Shown here piece by piece: positions 47,540 through 57,857 of a stretch of DNA of 64,000 nucleotides. Each line of letters starts with the position of its first letter. Position 1 is the stretch's first letter. Source of the stretch: JAEZBP01 sp963832725 (GTDB lineage: Bacteria; Myxococcota_A; Polyangia; Polyangiales; Sandaracinaceae). Below the pieces are notes generated by a model. It was given only the letters and a program-made list of their open reading frames with translations, was not told where the DNA came from and ran no database searches. The stretch lies in NCBI GenBank assembly GCA_963832725.1, contig CAWHVG010000005.1:1054001-1118000 (forward strand), in the 5' to 3' direction. Position numbers and translations under genes: made by a program.

Positions 47540-48917
47540 TCAGCTGGCGCGGCGCGCGAGGTAGTCGATCAGATCGATCTTCGTCACCACGCCCACGATG
47601 CGCCCGTCCTCGAGCACGATGGCCATCCGCGCGTCGTTCAAGAGCCCTTGGACGTTCTCGATCCGCGTGTCCGGCGACACCGTCGCGTAGTCGCTCTCGA
47701 CCAAAGGCTCGACCGCGCCGTCGAGCGAGCTCTCGCCGCTGACCAGGTAGCGGAGCAGGTCGACCTCGGCCACGGCGCCGAGGAGCTTGCCGTCTTTCAT
47801 GATGGGGAGCTGCGAGAATCCCGTGCGTCTTCATGCGCGCCACGACGTCGCGCACCCGATCCCCGGCCTTCGCCGTGATCACCTCGTCGCCGCCCTTGTT
47901 ACGCAAGAGCTCGCGGATGGTGCCGAGCCCGGGCTCCTCCTCGAGGAAGCCGTTCTCGCGCATCCATTCGTCGTTGAATATCTTGGAGAGGTACTTCGCG
48001 GCGCTGTCCGGAAGCATCACCACGATGTTCTGCTTCGTGCCGGTCTGCCGCGCGTACTTGATGGCACCGGCCACCGCGGCACCGGCCGACCCGCCGACGT
48101 AGAAGCCCTCGAGCCGCAACAGTTCGCGCGCCGTCAGGAAGCACTCCCTGTCGTCGACGCGCACGATCTCGTCGAGGATCCCGAGGTCGATCGTCTTCGG
48201 GAAGAAGTCCTCGCCGATGCCTTCGACCTTGTAGATGAAGGGCTTGGTCACCCGGCCGCTCTTGACGAAGTCGTAGTAGAGCGAGCCGACCGGGTCGATG
48301 CCGACGAGCTGCACCTCGGGCTTGCGCTCCTTGAGGTAGCGGCCGGTGCCGGTGATGGTGCCGCCGGTGCCGAGGCCGGCCACCAGGACGTCAATCTCGC
48401 CGCCGGTCTGCTCCCAGAGCTCGGGGCCGGTCGACGCGTAGTGCCCGCCGGGGTTGTCGAGGTTCTCGTACTGCCGGGTGTAGAACGAGCTCGGCGTCTC
48501 CTTCGCCAGCCGCTCGGCCACCGAGTAGTAGCTGCGCGGGTCATCGGGCTCGACCGCCGTCGGGCAGACCACGACGCGCGCTCCGTAGGCGCGCAGCGAC
48601 GCGATCTTCTCCTGCGACATCTTGTCGGGCATGACGAAGACGCACTTGTAGCCGCGCACCGCCGCGATCATCGCCAGCGCGGCGCCCGTGTTGCCGCTCG
48701 TCGCCTCGATGATCGTGCCGCCGGGCTGCAGCTCGCCACGCTTCTCGGCCTGATCGATCAAGTGGAGCGTCATCCGGTCCTTCATGGAGCCGGCCGGGTT
48801 CAGGTACTCGCACTTGACGTAGATGTCGGCCTCGACGTCGCTCGCCACCCGCTGGAGCTTGACGAGGGGGGTGTTCCCCACCGCGTCGAGGATCGTGCTG
48901 ACTGCGCCGCGCATCAT
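47540..48917 (-). CDS. cbs: Cystathionine beta-synthase-type PLP enzyme with CBS pair, frameshifted as assembled
   Basis: About 459 aa from ATG 48917 (next Met one codon later). The PLP enzyme has AVGNTPLVKLQRVASDVEAD, YLNPAGSMKDRM (Schiff-base Lys), ATSGNTGAALAMIAAVRGYK and VAGLGTGGTITGTGRYLKER. Its C-terminal regulatory part has two CBS motifs; the first is split at GAATC 47816-47820, and GATC gives MKTHGISQLPIMKDGKLLGA. The second ends MAIVLEDGRIVGVVTKIDLI, DYLARRAS. The length with a CBS pair fits cystathionine beta-synthase (homocysteine plus serine). A cysteine synthase role cannot be excluded. Confidence 0.87.
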
Positions 48918-49080
48918 GGTCTCGCCCGCCTTTCGGCCTCGCGTTTACCACAGGGGCCGGCGTGGGCCAGCGCGTGCCGACCCTACCGTGCGCGCCTCAA
49001 TCGCCGTTGGTGCTGCGTTCGGCCGCTCGTTGGGGGCGCGCTCCCTCCCCGCGCGGCGATCCCTCCCGCGAAAGCCGGCC

Positions 49081-50123
49081 TCAGCGGCGCTTGGGCATCT
49101 TGCCGCGGCGGACGTCGGGGCTGCGCGAGTAGGCGGTGAGCGTCAGGTCATCGCGCTCGCCGGCCATGAGGCGCAGCGCGCCTGCGTAGGCGATCATGGC
49201 CGCGTTGTCGGTGCAGGACGCGATCGGCGGGACGAAGAGCTCGATGCCGCGCTTCGCGCAGACCTCCGCCGCCCGCGCGCGCAGCCCGCGGTTGGCCGCC
49301 ACGCCGCCACCGAGAACCAAACGCGGCACGCCCGAGCGCTCGCAGGCGGCCACGCTCTTGTCGACCAGCACCCGGACGACCGAGCGCTGGAACGACGCGC
49401 AGAGATCGCGCATCCCCTGCTCGGAGTCCGGCACGCCCTCCTCGCGCACCAGGCGCGCCACGGCCGTCTTGAGCCCGGAGAAGCTGAAGTCGAGCGTGCG
49501 CTTGGACGACATCGGAATGGGCAGCTTCACCGCCCGCGGGTCGCCCTCGGCCGCCAGCCAATCGATGACCGGCCCGCCCGGATAGCCGAGCCCGAGGAGC
49601 TTCGCGACCTTGTCGAACGCCTCGCCCGCCGCGTCGTCGCGGGTCTGCCCGATGACGCGCACGTCGTCGTGAGCCGCGACCTCGTAATCGCCGTGTGCCC
49701 GCCGCTGACGAGGAGCGCGACGAAGGGAAGCGGAGGCGGCGGTCCGGCGTCGTCGCGCCGCAGGTAGACCGCGAAGAGATGGCCGACGAGGTGATCGACA
49801 CCCACAATCGGGAGATCGCGTACGAACGGAATCGCCTTCGCCGTCTGGATGCCGACCAGAAGCGCGCCGACCAGACCGGGCCCACGCGTGACCGCGATGG
49901 CGTCGACGGCGTCGAGCCCGCCCGGGACGGCCTCCAGCGCCTGCTCGACGACGGGCACCACGTTGGTCAGGTGCGCACGCGACGCCAGCTCCGGCACCAC
50001 GCCGCCGTAGGGCGCGTGAACGGCGATCTGACTCGCCACCACGTCGGCGAGCACCGTTCCATCGTCGCGCACGAGCGCGGCGGCCGTTTCATCGCACGAG
50101 GACTCGATACCGAGTACGAGCAA
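49081..50123 (-). CDS. tsaD: tRNA t6A37 threonylcarbamoyltransferase TsaD, frameshifted as assembled
   Basis: About 348 aa from ATG 50123. MLVLGIESSCDETAAALVRD, PYGGVVPELASRAHLTNVVP and VGVDHLVGHLFAVYL contain the metal-binding His residues. The frame breaks near 49685 (GATTACG); inserting one C to give GATCTACG joins VSGGHTAI to YEVAAHDDVRVIGQTRDDAA. Then come GEAFDKVAKLLGLGYPGGPV, SFSGLKTAVARLVREEG and LVLGGGVAANRGLRARAAEV. It installs threonylcarbamoyl on A37 of ANN-decoding tRNAs. Essential, so the shift is almost surely not real. Confidence 0.93.
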
Positions 50124-50127
50124 GACG

Positions 50128-50629
50128 CTACCCCTGAGGCTGCCGGGTCACCCGAAAGAGACCGAAGTAGTCGCTCGGATCACTACCGCCGCCGGAGACG
50201 ATGCGCACCTCGACGCTGCCGTCGCCCATCAACGACACGAAGACCATCGGCTGCCGCCCGGCGAGCGGCCCGGACGACGGCCGCGTCACGAAGATGTAGT
50301 TGCGGAGGCGCTCGCCGGACGGGATCTCGTACTGGCCGAGCACGTCGTGGCTGAGCGGCACGATGGGCTCGAGCGGCACCATCGTGAACGCGCCGTCGCT
50401 GGTGGTCAGCACGCCGGGCGGCTCGTCGAGGTCCGCAGCCCGGCGAGGAATCGAACGACATCTCGAGCTGCGCCCCGGCGGGGAACCCACGCCGGACGAT
50501 CGGCGCCGCCTCGGCTCCGACCACCGTGCCGCGGTACACCTCTCCCGGTCCGGTCGCGTACGCGCCGAGGTCGCTGCATCCGGCGAGGAGCGCGACCGAC
50601 GCGGTGGTGACCCAGAGGGAGCGAGCCAT
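50128..50629 (-). CDS. Putative lipoprotein, frameshifted as assembled
   Basis: About 167 aa from ATG 50629. Signal MARSLWVTTASVALLAGCSD with lipobox LAGC. The frame breaks at GAATC 50448-50452; GATC restores MSFDPRRAADLDEPPGVLTT. The rest is beta-rich (GQYEIPSGERLRNYIFVTRP, GRQPMVFVSLMGDGSVEVRI, YFGLFRVTRQPQG). Its stop is 4 bases from the tsaD start on the same strand, so tsaD may depend on its transcript. Family not recognised. Confidence 0.65.
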
Positions 50630-50717
50630 GGCCGCGACAGCATAGCAGGGCCGAGCCGGCGCACCGGACGAGGCGAGATGGGCGGGCGCGGCTCTCACCA
50701 CGCCCGCTCTCCGGCGC

Positions 50718-52544
50718 TCAGCGACGGCGCCGCACGATCAGCACGCCCAGCGCGAAGAGCAGGCCGGCCGGGATCGCGCCGCGTGCCGGCGCACCGCCCA
50801 CGCTGCAGCCGCCGCGGGTCGGCGGCGCGGGGACCGGGACGCAGACCGAAGTGAGCCCGTCTCCGGTGCGCTCGCACTGGAAGCCGGCCGCGCACGCGTC
50901 GTGCCCGTCGCAGAGGACGGTGCAGGTGCCGCTGTCGCCGTTCAGCGCGCAGAGCCCGCTCACGCAGTCGGTGTTCTGCATGCAGGGCTCGCCCTCGAGC
51001 GACGCCGCGGGCGCGCAGACGCTGACGCCGCCCGCCGCGACGCAGTCGAAGCCGCTCGGGCAGTCCGACGCGGAGCTGCACTCGGTGGTGCACCAGTGGC
51101 GATCACCCTCCGACGCGCAGGTGGCGGCCCCGCAGTCCGCGTTGTCGATGCAGACTCCCCCCACGCCCTGCCGCCGGTCGCGGATGCAGAGCGCGTCGCG
51201 ACAAACGAATCCGTCGGCACACGGGCTCGAATCGCTGCACGCGGAGGCGCACTCGGCGACACCGCCGTAGGTGTGGCAGACCATCGGGCTGCGGCAGTCG
51301 CCGTCCACGGCGCAGGGCTCGCCGAGGCCGTGCGGGTCGTGGATGAGCCCGGCCGAGACACATCCGCCGCAGGCGCCCGGCGTGGCCGCACATGCCTCCC
51401 CATCGAGGCAGAGGCCCGCGTTACCGCGGCAGGGATCGAGGCAGCGCTGCCGGCCGTCGCCGGGGTCGACGCAGTAGAGCGACGCGCAGTCGGTGTCCAC
51501 CATGCAATCGGCGCCGTGCGGCGCCGTGCCGGCCGCGCCAGGCACGCAGTAGCCGTCGCAGCCGCCGTTGCCGCTGCAGTAGAAGCCGCTGCTGCAGCCG
51601 ACGCCCGGCCGCAGCGGATCGCACGCGGCAGTGCAGATCTTCCCCGCCGAGGTCGTCGCGCACAGGCCGCCCACGCAGTCGGTGTTCAACGAGCACGCCG
51701 CGCCGAGCGCCGTGCATCCCTCGTCGACCACGCCGTCGCAGTTGTCGTCCATGCCGTTGCAGGTCTCGGGCATGGGGATGCACGAGCCGAACTCCATCAG
51801 GACGCTGTCGATGAAGTCGAGGTGCCGGTAGAGCTCGTTGTACGCGCCGGGCGCAGTGCCGCACATCGGCTGCGAGCGACCGTCGGGGCTGTAGATGAAC
51901 GAGGCCACGCCGTAGATGAGCCCATCCGGGCCAATCAGCGGGCCCCCCGAATCGCCGGGGCAGACGGAGGGGGCCACGAAGACGAATCCGCCCTGGTAAC
52001 CCTGCACGGCCTCGCTCACGAGGTACTTGGTCCCGACCTCACCGGAAGGCGTCTGGCCGTAGCCAATCGAGGTCACGGTCCCCCCGAGCAGCGTGGCGGG
52101 GCTGGTACGGGCGAGCTCCATCGGCGCCTCGCTCGCCGCCGACGCGAGGATGAGCAGCGCGATGTCGTTCGGCGTGTGGCCACTCGCGCCGAGGCCCGCG
52201 TTCGGCACCTGACGCACCTCGCTGACCGCGTACTCGTGTACGACGCTCCGCGGCACGCTGCTGCCGACGTAGACGCGGAAGTTGCTCGCCGCCTCGGCCG
52301 GACCGGTGGTCTCCATCTGCGCGACGCAGTGGTTGGCGGTGAGCACGACCCGCGGCGCGATGATGGACGCGCTGCAGGCCGCTCCGTCGAGCCGGTACAT
52401 GAAGACGACGCTCGGATGGCCGGTCTCGCGCGTACCACCGGCGATGGCGCTCTCGGAGGTACCGACGTCGGCGCCCGGCGCCGTGCAGGCGGCGAGCGAG
52501 AGAACCGAGATGAAGGCGAGTGTGAGGAGCGCGGACCGGTTCAT
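50718..52544 (-). CDS. Trypsin-like serine protease with Cys-rich repeats and MYXO-CTERM tail (downstream paralog)
   Basis: 608 aa, ATG 52544, intact. Lipoprotein-like signal MNRSALLTLAFISVLSLAAC. Chymotrypsin fold: IAGGTRETGHPSVVFMYR (zymogen-type start), catalytic His in VVLTANHCVAQ, Asp in TPNDIALLILAS, Ser in CPGDSGGPLIG. Next is a MopE-like motif (ETCNGMDDNCDGVVDEGC), then four or more Cys-rich repeats (GAACSLNTDCVGGLCATTSA, CSSASDCPSGFDCVAAGG). It ends GGCSVGG, a hydrophobic helix and RRRR: a MYXO-CTERM surface-anchoring tail. ATGA overlap with its paralog. Confidence 0.9.
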   Translation of the reverse strand: MNRSALLTLAFISVLSLAACTAPGADVGTSESAIAGGTRETGHPSVVFMYRLDGAACSASIIAPRVVLTANHCVAQMETTGPAEAASNFRVYVGSSVPRSVVHEYAVSEVRQVPNAGLGASGHTPNDIALLILASAASEAPMELARTSPATLLGGTVTSIGYGQTPSGEVGTKYLVSEAVQGYQGGFVFVAPSVCPGDSGGPLIGPDGLIYGVASFIYSPDGRSQPMCGTAPGAYNELYRHLDFIDSVLMEFGSCIPMPETCNGMDDNCDGVVDEGCTALGAACSLNTDCVGGLCATTSAGKICTAACDPLRPGVGCSSGFYCSGNGGCDGYCVPGAAGTAPHGADCMVDTDCASLYCVDPGDGRQRCLDPCRGNAGLCLDGEACAATPGACGGCVSAGLIHDPHGLGEPCAVDGDCRSPMVCHTYGGVAECASACSDSSPCADGFVCRDALCIRDRRQGVGGVCIDNADCGAATCASEGDRHWCTTECSSASDCPSGFDCVAAGGVSVCAPAASLEGEPCMQNTDCVSGLCALNGDSGTCTVLCDGHDACAAGFQCERTGDGLTSVCVPVPAPPTRGGCSVGGAPARGAIPAGLLFALGVLIVRRRR

Positions 52545-54424
52545 GCGTTTTTCCTCCGTCGCGAGCGCCACCACACCATCGCGGCCGTGAAGGCGACCCA
52601 GAGCCAACGTCCCCCGTCGTTGGAATTTCCCCCGGTGACAGCACAGCCACCCGACGGCGGCGTCGCCGCCGGAGGTGCCACACAGAGCGCCGTGCCGTCG
52701 TCCTGACGGCGGCACTCGAAGCCCGCGCCGCAGGGCGCGTTCGGTCCGCAAGCGCGGGTGCAGGCGCCGTCCATCGACGGCCCCGAGCCCATCGACGGCC
52801 CCGCGCCCAGGCACAGCCCGCTCACACATCCGTCGTTGCCCGTGCACGAGTCGCCCACGAGGCCGAGCGAGGGGGCGCAGACCTGCGCGCCGCCCGCGGC
52901 GACACAGTCGAAGCCGTCGGGGCACGGGTTGCTGTCGTCGCAGACCCGCGAGCACCAGTGATCCTCGCCGCGCGCCACGCAGAACGTGCCGGTGACGCAG
53001 TCTTCGCTGGTCGCGCAGCGCTCCCCGATCTGACCACGCTGCCCCGCCGCGCAGACGTTGTCGCGGCAGTGGTACCCGTCCGCGCAGTCGGAATCGGCCG
53101 CGCAGTCGCGCGTGCAGTACATGCGCGCGCCGTCCTGGTAGCAGTGACTCGAGTTGCAGTCGCCGTCGGCGGTGCAGTTCTCACCGAGGCCACGGTTCGC
53201 GTGGAGGATGTCCTCCGGCACGCAGCCGCCGCAGGCGCCGGCGACGGCGGCGCAGGCCTCTCCCGCCAGGCACATGCCGGCGTCGCCCTGGCAGGGCATC
53301 AGACAGCGCTGCCGCCCATCGCCCGGGTTGATGCAGAAGAGCGAGGCGCAATCGTCGTTGCGCGTGCAGTCGGCGTCGAGCGCGAGCGACTGGTGGTCCG
53401 AGGCGAGCGGGACGCACCACCCGTCGCAGGCGTCACGACCGGTCGACGCGCAGTAGAAGTCGGGCGCGCAGCCGAAGTCGGGCCGCAGCGGGTCGCAGGG
53501 CGCCGTGCAGATTTTCCCGCCGACGGTGTCTTGGCAGTCGACGCCGCCGACACAATCGGAGTCCGCGGTGCAGCTGCCGCCGAGCGGGGTGCACGTCTCG
53601 TCCACCATGCCGTTGCAGTCGTTGTCGGCGCCGTCGCACACCTCGGCACCGTTGTTCAGGCAGCTCCCGGCCTCGCGCAGCGCGGCGTCCACCAGGTCGA
53701 GGTAGTTGTAGATCGCGTTGTACGCGCCGAAGCCGCTGCCGCAGCTTCCCGAGCCGAAGGACACCGTCCCGGCGATCACCAGGTCGCCGGTGTCCGCGTC
53801 CTGGACGAGGGCCGGGCCGCCGGAGTCCCCCTCGCAGGTGATCGCGCCGACGTAGATGAGGTCGCCCATCACGCCCTGGATGGTGCCGGTCGTCGTGTAC
53901 TTCACGCCGACCTGGCCGCTCGGCGTCTGACCGTAGCCGCTCGCGGTGATCATCTTGCCCGCCAGGTCGGTCGGCGGCGTCCGGCGGACGGCCAGCGGCG
54001 TGATGCCGGGCACGCCGGTCTGGAGGACGAGGAGCGCGACATCGACGCCGATGAGGTCGTTGTTGACGCCCCCCCGCGAGTTCTCCGTGTACTCGCCCGG
54101 CGTGGTCGGAATCGACTGTACGCGGAGGACCGTGGAGAGGTTGCGAATGTTGTCGCCGATGCCGACGGACATCGCGCTCGGAGCCACGGGGCCGGCGGCC
54201 CCGGCTTCCTGAACACAGTGCTTCGCGGTGAGGACGACACGCTCCCCGATCAGGGAGCCGCTGCACATGCCGCCGAGCGTGTAGTTCTGGATGACGACGA
54301 CGGCGTCCAGGCCGCCGGCCATGCCGCCCACGATGGCCTCGCTGGCAGCGCCGGGAGCTTCGGTGGGAGCGGCGCAACCGGCCAGCAGGAGCAGGGCGAG
54401 CGCGCGGGCGAACTTCGGGGTCAT
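52541..54424 (-). CDS. Trypsin-like serine protease with Cys-rich repeats and MYXO-CTERM tail (upstream paralog)
   Basis: 627 aa, ATG 54424, intact. Signal MTPKFARALALLLLAGCAAP (lipobox LAGC). Protease domain: EAIVGGMAGGLDAVVVIQNY, His in RVVLTAKHCVQEAG, Asp in IGVDVALLVLQTG, Ser in TCEGDSGGPALVQ. MopE-like motif EVCDGADNDCNGMVDETC is followed by Cys-rich repeats parallel to the downstream gene, then GGCAVTGGNSNDGG, a Trp-rich helix WLWVAFTAAMVWW and RSRRRKNA. The two genes are clear tandem duplicates with diverged repeats. Probable secreted, surface-bound proteolytic enzymes. Confidence 0.9.
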   Translation of the reverse strand: MTPKFARALALLLLAGCAAPTEAPGAASEAIVGGMAGGLDAVVVIQNYTLGGMCSGSLIGERVVLTAKHCVQEAGAAGPVAPSAMSVGIGDNIRNLSTVLRVQSIPTTPGEYTENSRGGVNNDLIGVDVALLVLQTGVPGITPLAVRRTPPTDLAGKMITASGYGQTPSGQVGVKYTTTGTIQGVMGDLIYVGAITCEGDSGGPALVQDADTGDLVIAGTVSFGSGSCGSGFGAYNAIYNYLDLVDAALREAGSCLNNGAEVCDGADNDCNGMVDETCTPLGGSCTADSDCVGGVDCQDTVGGKICTAPCDPLRPDFGCAPDFYCASTGRDACDGWCVPLASDHQSLALDADCTRNDDCASLFCINPGDGRQRCLMPCQGDAGMCLAGEACAAVAGACGGCVPEDILHANRGLGENCTADGDCNSSHCYQDGARMYCTRDCAADSDCADGYHCRDNVCAAGQRGQIGERCATSEDCVTGTFCVARGEDHWCSRVCDDSNPCPDGFDCVAAGGAQVCAPSLGLVGDSCTGNDGCVSGLCLGAGPSMGSGPSMDGACTRACGPNAPCGAGFECRRQDDGTALCVAPPAATPPSGGCAVTGGNSNDGGRWLWVAFTAAMVWWRSRRRKNA

Positions 54425-54761
54425 GCAGCCTCCGGGGGAGAGGGCGACCGCGGGGTGCGCTGTGACCGCCGGCCACGCGCCTCGCGTGGTACGGGCTTCG
54501 CGCGCCGGCGGAGCGCCGCGGAACGTAGCAAAGCGCCAAAGCGGCGTGCAACCTTGGGACAGTGAGGCTCGCGCGGGGATCAGCTGAGCGGGCCGCCCCG
54601 TGGGGAAAATGCGATTCGTCGAGCCAATTCGCCTCGCCTGAGCGAGGTGAGCCCGCTCACAGCGAGGGGGGCTCGCGTGCGTCGCGTGGCGACCGCGAAC
54701 GGACGCGGCCGAAGGTCCTCGCCGAGAGGTGTGCGCCGGCGCCGCGCACGAGCGGCGCGGT
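54425..54761. other. Intergenic region upstream of the protease pair
   Basis: About 340 bases with no credible gene. Contains a perfect hairpin CCTCGC-CTGA-GCGAGG (54632-54647) without T-run. It presumably holds the promoter of the protease operon and the end of the kinase transcript; neither is recognisable. Confidence 0.5.
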
Positions 54762-57700
54762 TCAGCCGGCCTGCCGCGGCTCGCTGACGTGACCGAGGCT
54801 CTGCCAACGTCGCGCGCCCTCGGCGTCCCCGGCGTCGGCCGCGAGCTTGGCCGCTTCGCGGTAGTAGCTCACCGCGCGCTGGCCCTCGGTGCTGGGGTCG
54901 AGCGCCGCGGCCTGGGCCGCCACGACCCGCGCCAACAGGCCGGCGAAACCGCTCTGCCGCGCCGCGCCCCGCGCCAGATCCAGGTCCTTGCGCATCCCGT
55001 CGGAGTCGCCGACCAGCGAGAGCGCCCTGGCCCGCGCGAGCCAGGCCTCAACCAGGAGCGGCTCGGTGCCCTTCTGCCCGCGCGCGATCTCGACAGCCTT
55101 CATCAGGGTGTTGGCCGCCGTGAGCGCGTCCCCGTCGGTCAGCCGCAGGTTGCCGAGCGCCAGGTGCGCCTCGGCCTCGCTCACCCGATCGCCCTGCCGC
55201 CCGCTCAGCTCGAGGGCTTGACCGAGCAGGCGCATCGCGTCGCGCTGGCGGTTTCGCTTCACGGCCACGCGCGAGAGCAGGAGCAGCATCCGCACGCGCT
55301 CGCGGTTCGCCGGCCCGGCCAGCTCGAGCGCCTCGCGCAGCACTCCGTCGGCTCCCGCGGCGTCGCCCGCCCAGTCCATCGCGTCGCCGAGCTTGCGGCT
55401 GAAGGTGACAATCGCGCGATCGAGCGAGGTCTCACCGGTGAGCAAGAGCTCCCGTCGCGCCAGCTCCAGCCCGCGCCGGAACGCCAGCACCGCCGCGCTC
55501 CCGTCGCCGCGGCGTAGCGCCGAGTCCCCCATCCGCTCCAGCAGGAGGAGCGCGCTCATGGGCTCCGCCGCGCGCCAGGCGTACTCCGCGCGGACCTCGA
55601 GGGGAGCGCCGTCATCCGCGGCCACCTGCAACGCTTGGGCGTGGAGCTCCTTGCGGTGCTCGGCCGGGATCGAAGCCTCGATCAGCTCGCGGACGAAGGG
55701 ATGGCAGACGATGACCCGCTCGTTCTCGACCCGGACCAGGCCGTCTCGCTCGAGGGCCTCGAGCGAGGAGACGTCGTCGCCGCGCGAGACCTCCCGCACC
55801 CAGTCGAGAGGCGCGCTGTCGCCGAACACGGAGATGACCTGGATCAGCCTCCGCGCGGAGAGCTCGAGCCGCTCGAGTCGCGCGAGCACGGCGTCGGCGA
55901 GCCGCGGCGGCAGGGTCTCGTCACTCTCCAGCCCGGACACACCGAGGGCGCGGAGCTGCTCGAGGTAGAGGGGCAAGAGGAGCCGGCCGCTCGGCGCGGT
56001 CTCCTTCTCGCGAGCCCCGGCGGCGTCCACCGAGTCGGCCTCGCCCGCCAAGAAAAGCCCCGCCTCGCGCAGCTCGAGACCGCGCACGAGCATCTTCACG
56101 GTGTCGTCGGCGTTCAGCGGGTCACGCTGCGGAATGCTCGCGGTGACCAAGTAGACTCCGCCCTCCGAGAGCCGGGCCGAGACCCGCCGGAGCACGTCCG
56201 CGCTGAGCGCATCGCAGCGGAAGAGATCATCCACCAAGAGCGCCACCAACCCCGAGCGCGAGCGGCCCGCGGCCACCCGGACGGCAGCGGCCAGCGCGAA
56301 GGCGACCGCCTCGGCGCGCGACTCGCCGGGCAGCCCGTCGAGGCCGCGCGGCTCCAGCATCTCGGCAATCCCGGCCCGGGCAATCGGCTCGCCCATCCCC
56401 TCGCTCTTGGCAATCTGGGCCAGCTTGGCGTCGTCCACGTCGAGCAGCCCGCGCACGAGCTGCCGAATGGGCCAATACGACACCGGCGCGCCGCTCGGGT
56501 GCGGCCCGGCGACGACGACCGTGTCGCCTTCGGCGCTCGAGAGCGTGGCCAGCTCCGCCAGCAGGCGGGTCTTGCCGGACCCCGCCTCGCCCAAGAGCCG
56601 CACGCTCACGCCGGCCTCCCGCGCGCGCTCGCGCAGCTCCATCAGGCGCTCCATCTCGGCGGCCCGGCCCACCAAGGGCGAGCTGGATGCCGCCGGCAGG
56701 CTCCGCCGGCCGGGCGCGCTCGAACGGAAGCTCGGCGGGATCGTGAAGCAATCCGTCAGCCGGGCGCCGCAGGTGCCGCAGAAGCGTTGTTCGGCGGGAT
56801 TCTGCGCGCCGCAGGAGACGCAGGCGGTGACGGCCGCCGTGCGGGCGTGCCCGAGCCGCTCCTCCGCCTCCCGCAACACCTCGTAGAACTCGTCGGCGGA
56901 TTGGAAGCGGTCCTCCGCCTTCTTCTGCATCGCCTTGAGGCAGATCGTCGCGAGCTCGTCGGGGACCGCGCGGTGCGGCGCGACCTGGCGCGGGTCCGGC
57001 ACCGGCTCGTGGATGTGCTTGAAGACGACCTTGGTGGGCGTGTCGGCTTCGTAGGGGAGCCGATCGGTGAGCATCTCGAAGAGGACCACGCCGACGGCGT
57101 AGAGATCGCCCCGGCCGTCGACCTCCTCGCCCCGGCCCTGCTCCGGCGCCATGTAGTCGGGCGTGCCGCACACCAGGCCAGGCGTGGTGATCGACGTGCC
57201 GCCGGGGCCGACGATGTGGGCGAGACCGAAGTCGACGACTTCGATCTGCTCGGCGCCGCGCCGGACCTTGCGGATGATGATGTTCTCCGGCTTGAGGTCG
57301 CGGTGGACCACCCCCAGCGCATGGGCTTCGCCGAGCGCCGAGAGGACCGAGCGCAGAGATCCGGCAGATGCGCAAGAAAGGAAGCGGGCCCTCCTCGGCG
57401 AGGATGTGGGCCATGTCCTTCCCGGCCAGATGCTCCATGACCAGGTAGAGGATCCCGTCCTCGGTCCGGCCGAAATCGATGATGGAGACGCTGTTCGGGT
57501 GGTTCAGCCGGCTGGCCGCACGGGCCTCGTTGTAGAAGCGCGCCACGGTCTGGTCGTCGCCCAAGAGGTGCGGGTGGATGACCTTGACCGCCACCGTGCG
57601 GCCCAGCATGTTCTGCTCCGCGCGGTAGACTCGGCCCATGCCTCCGACGCCGATGAGCTCCTGCAAGAGGTACGCGCCGCCGACAGTCCTCCCGATGAGG

Positions 57701-57795
57701 GGATCCGGACGCGCGTCCTCGGTGCTCGCGCCGCAGTGGGCGCAGAAGCGCGTGTCATCATCGTTGGGCGTACCGCAGTGAGGGCACAGCTTCAC
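54762..57795 (-). CDS. Zinc-ribbon Ser/Thr kinase with AAA-type ATPase and TPR domains, frameshifted as assembled
   Basis: About 1010 aa from GTG 57795. An N-terminal zinc ribbon (CPHCGTPNDDDTRFCAHCGA) precedes a Hanks kinase: P-loop ELIGVGGMGRVYRAEQNM, catalytic Lys VAVKVIH, then a break near 57358. HRDLKPENIII and VDFGLAHIV are intact after it. A second zinc ribbon (CVSCGAQNPAEQRFCGTCGA) leads into an ATPase (SVRLLGEAGSGKTRLLAELA; GLVALLVDDLFRCDALSAD) and TPR-like helices (AEAHLALGNLRLTDGDALTA). Cytosolic signalling hub of the myxobacterial kinase-ATPase type. It starts 17 bases from or overlaps the divergent promoter of the next gene. Confidence 0.85.
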
Positions 57796-57857
57796 GGCGC
57801 GGATTCTATCGCATGAAAGGCAGTCCCCCCACAACCAACTGTCAGCGAACGGTCGAA

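Noticed and set aside
42605..50123. Programmed frameshifting in priA, tsaD and the CBS-type enzyme
   Set aside because: No slippery heptamer or stimulatory structure is apparent, the shifts occur in unrelated genes at a common GATC-like string, and orthologs do not use frameshifting. Assembly error is simpler.
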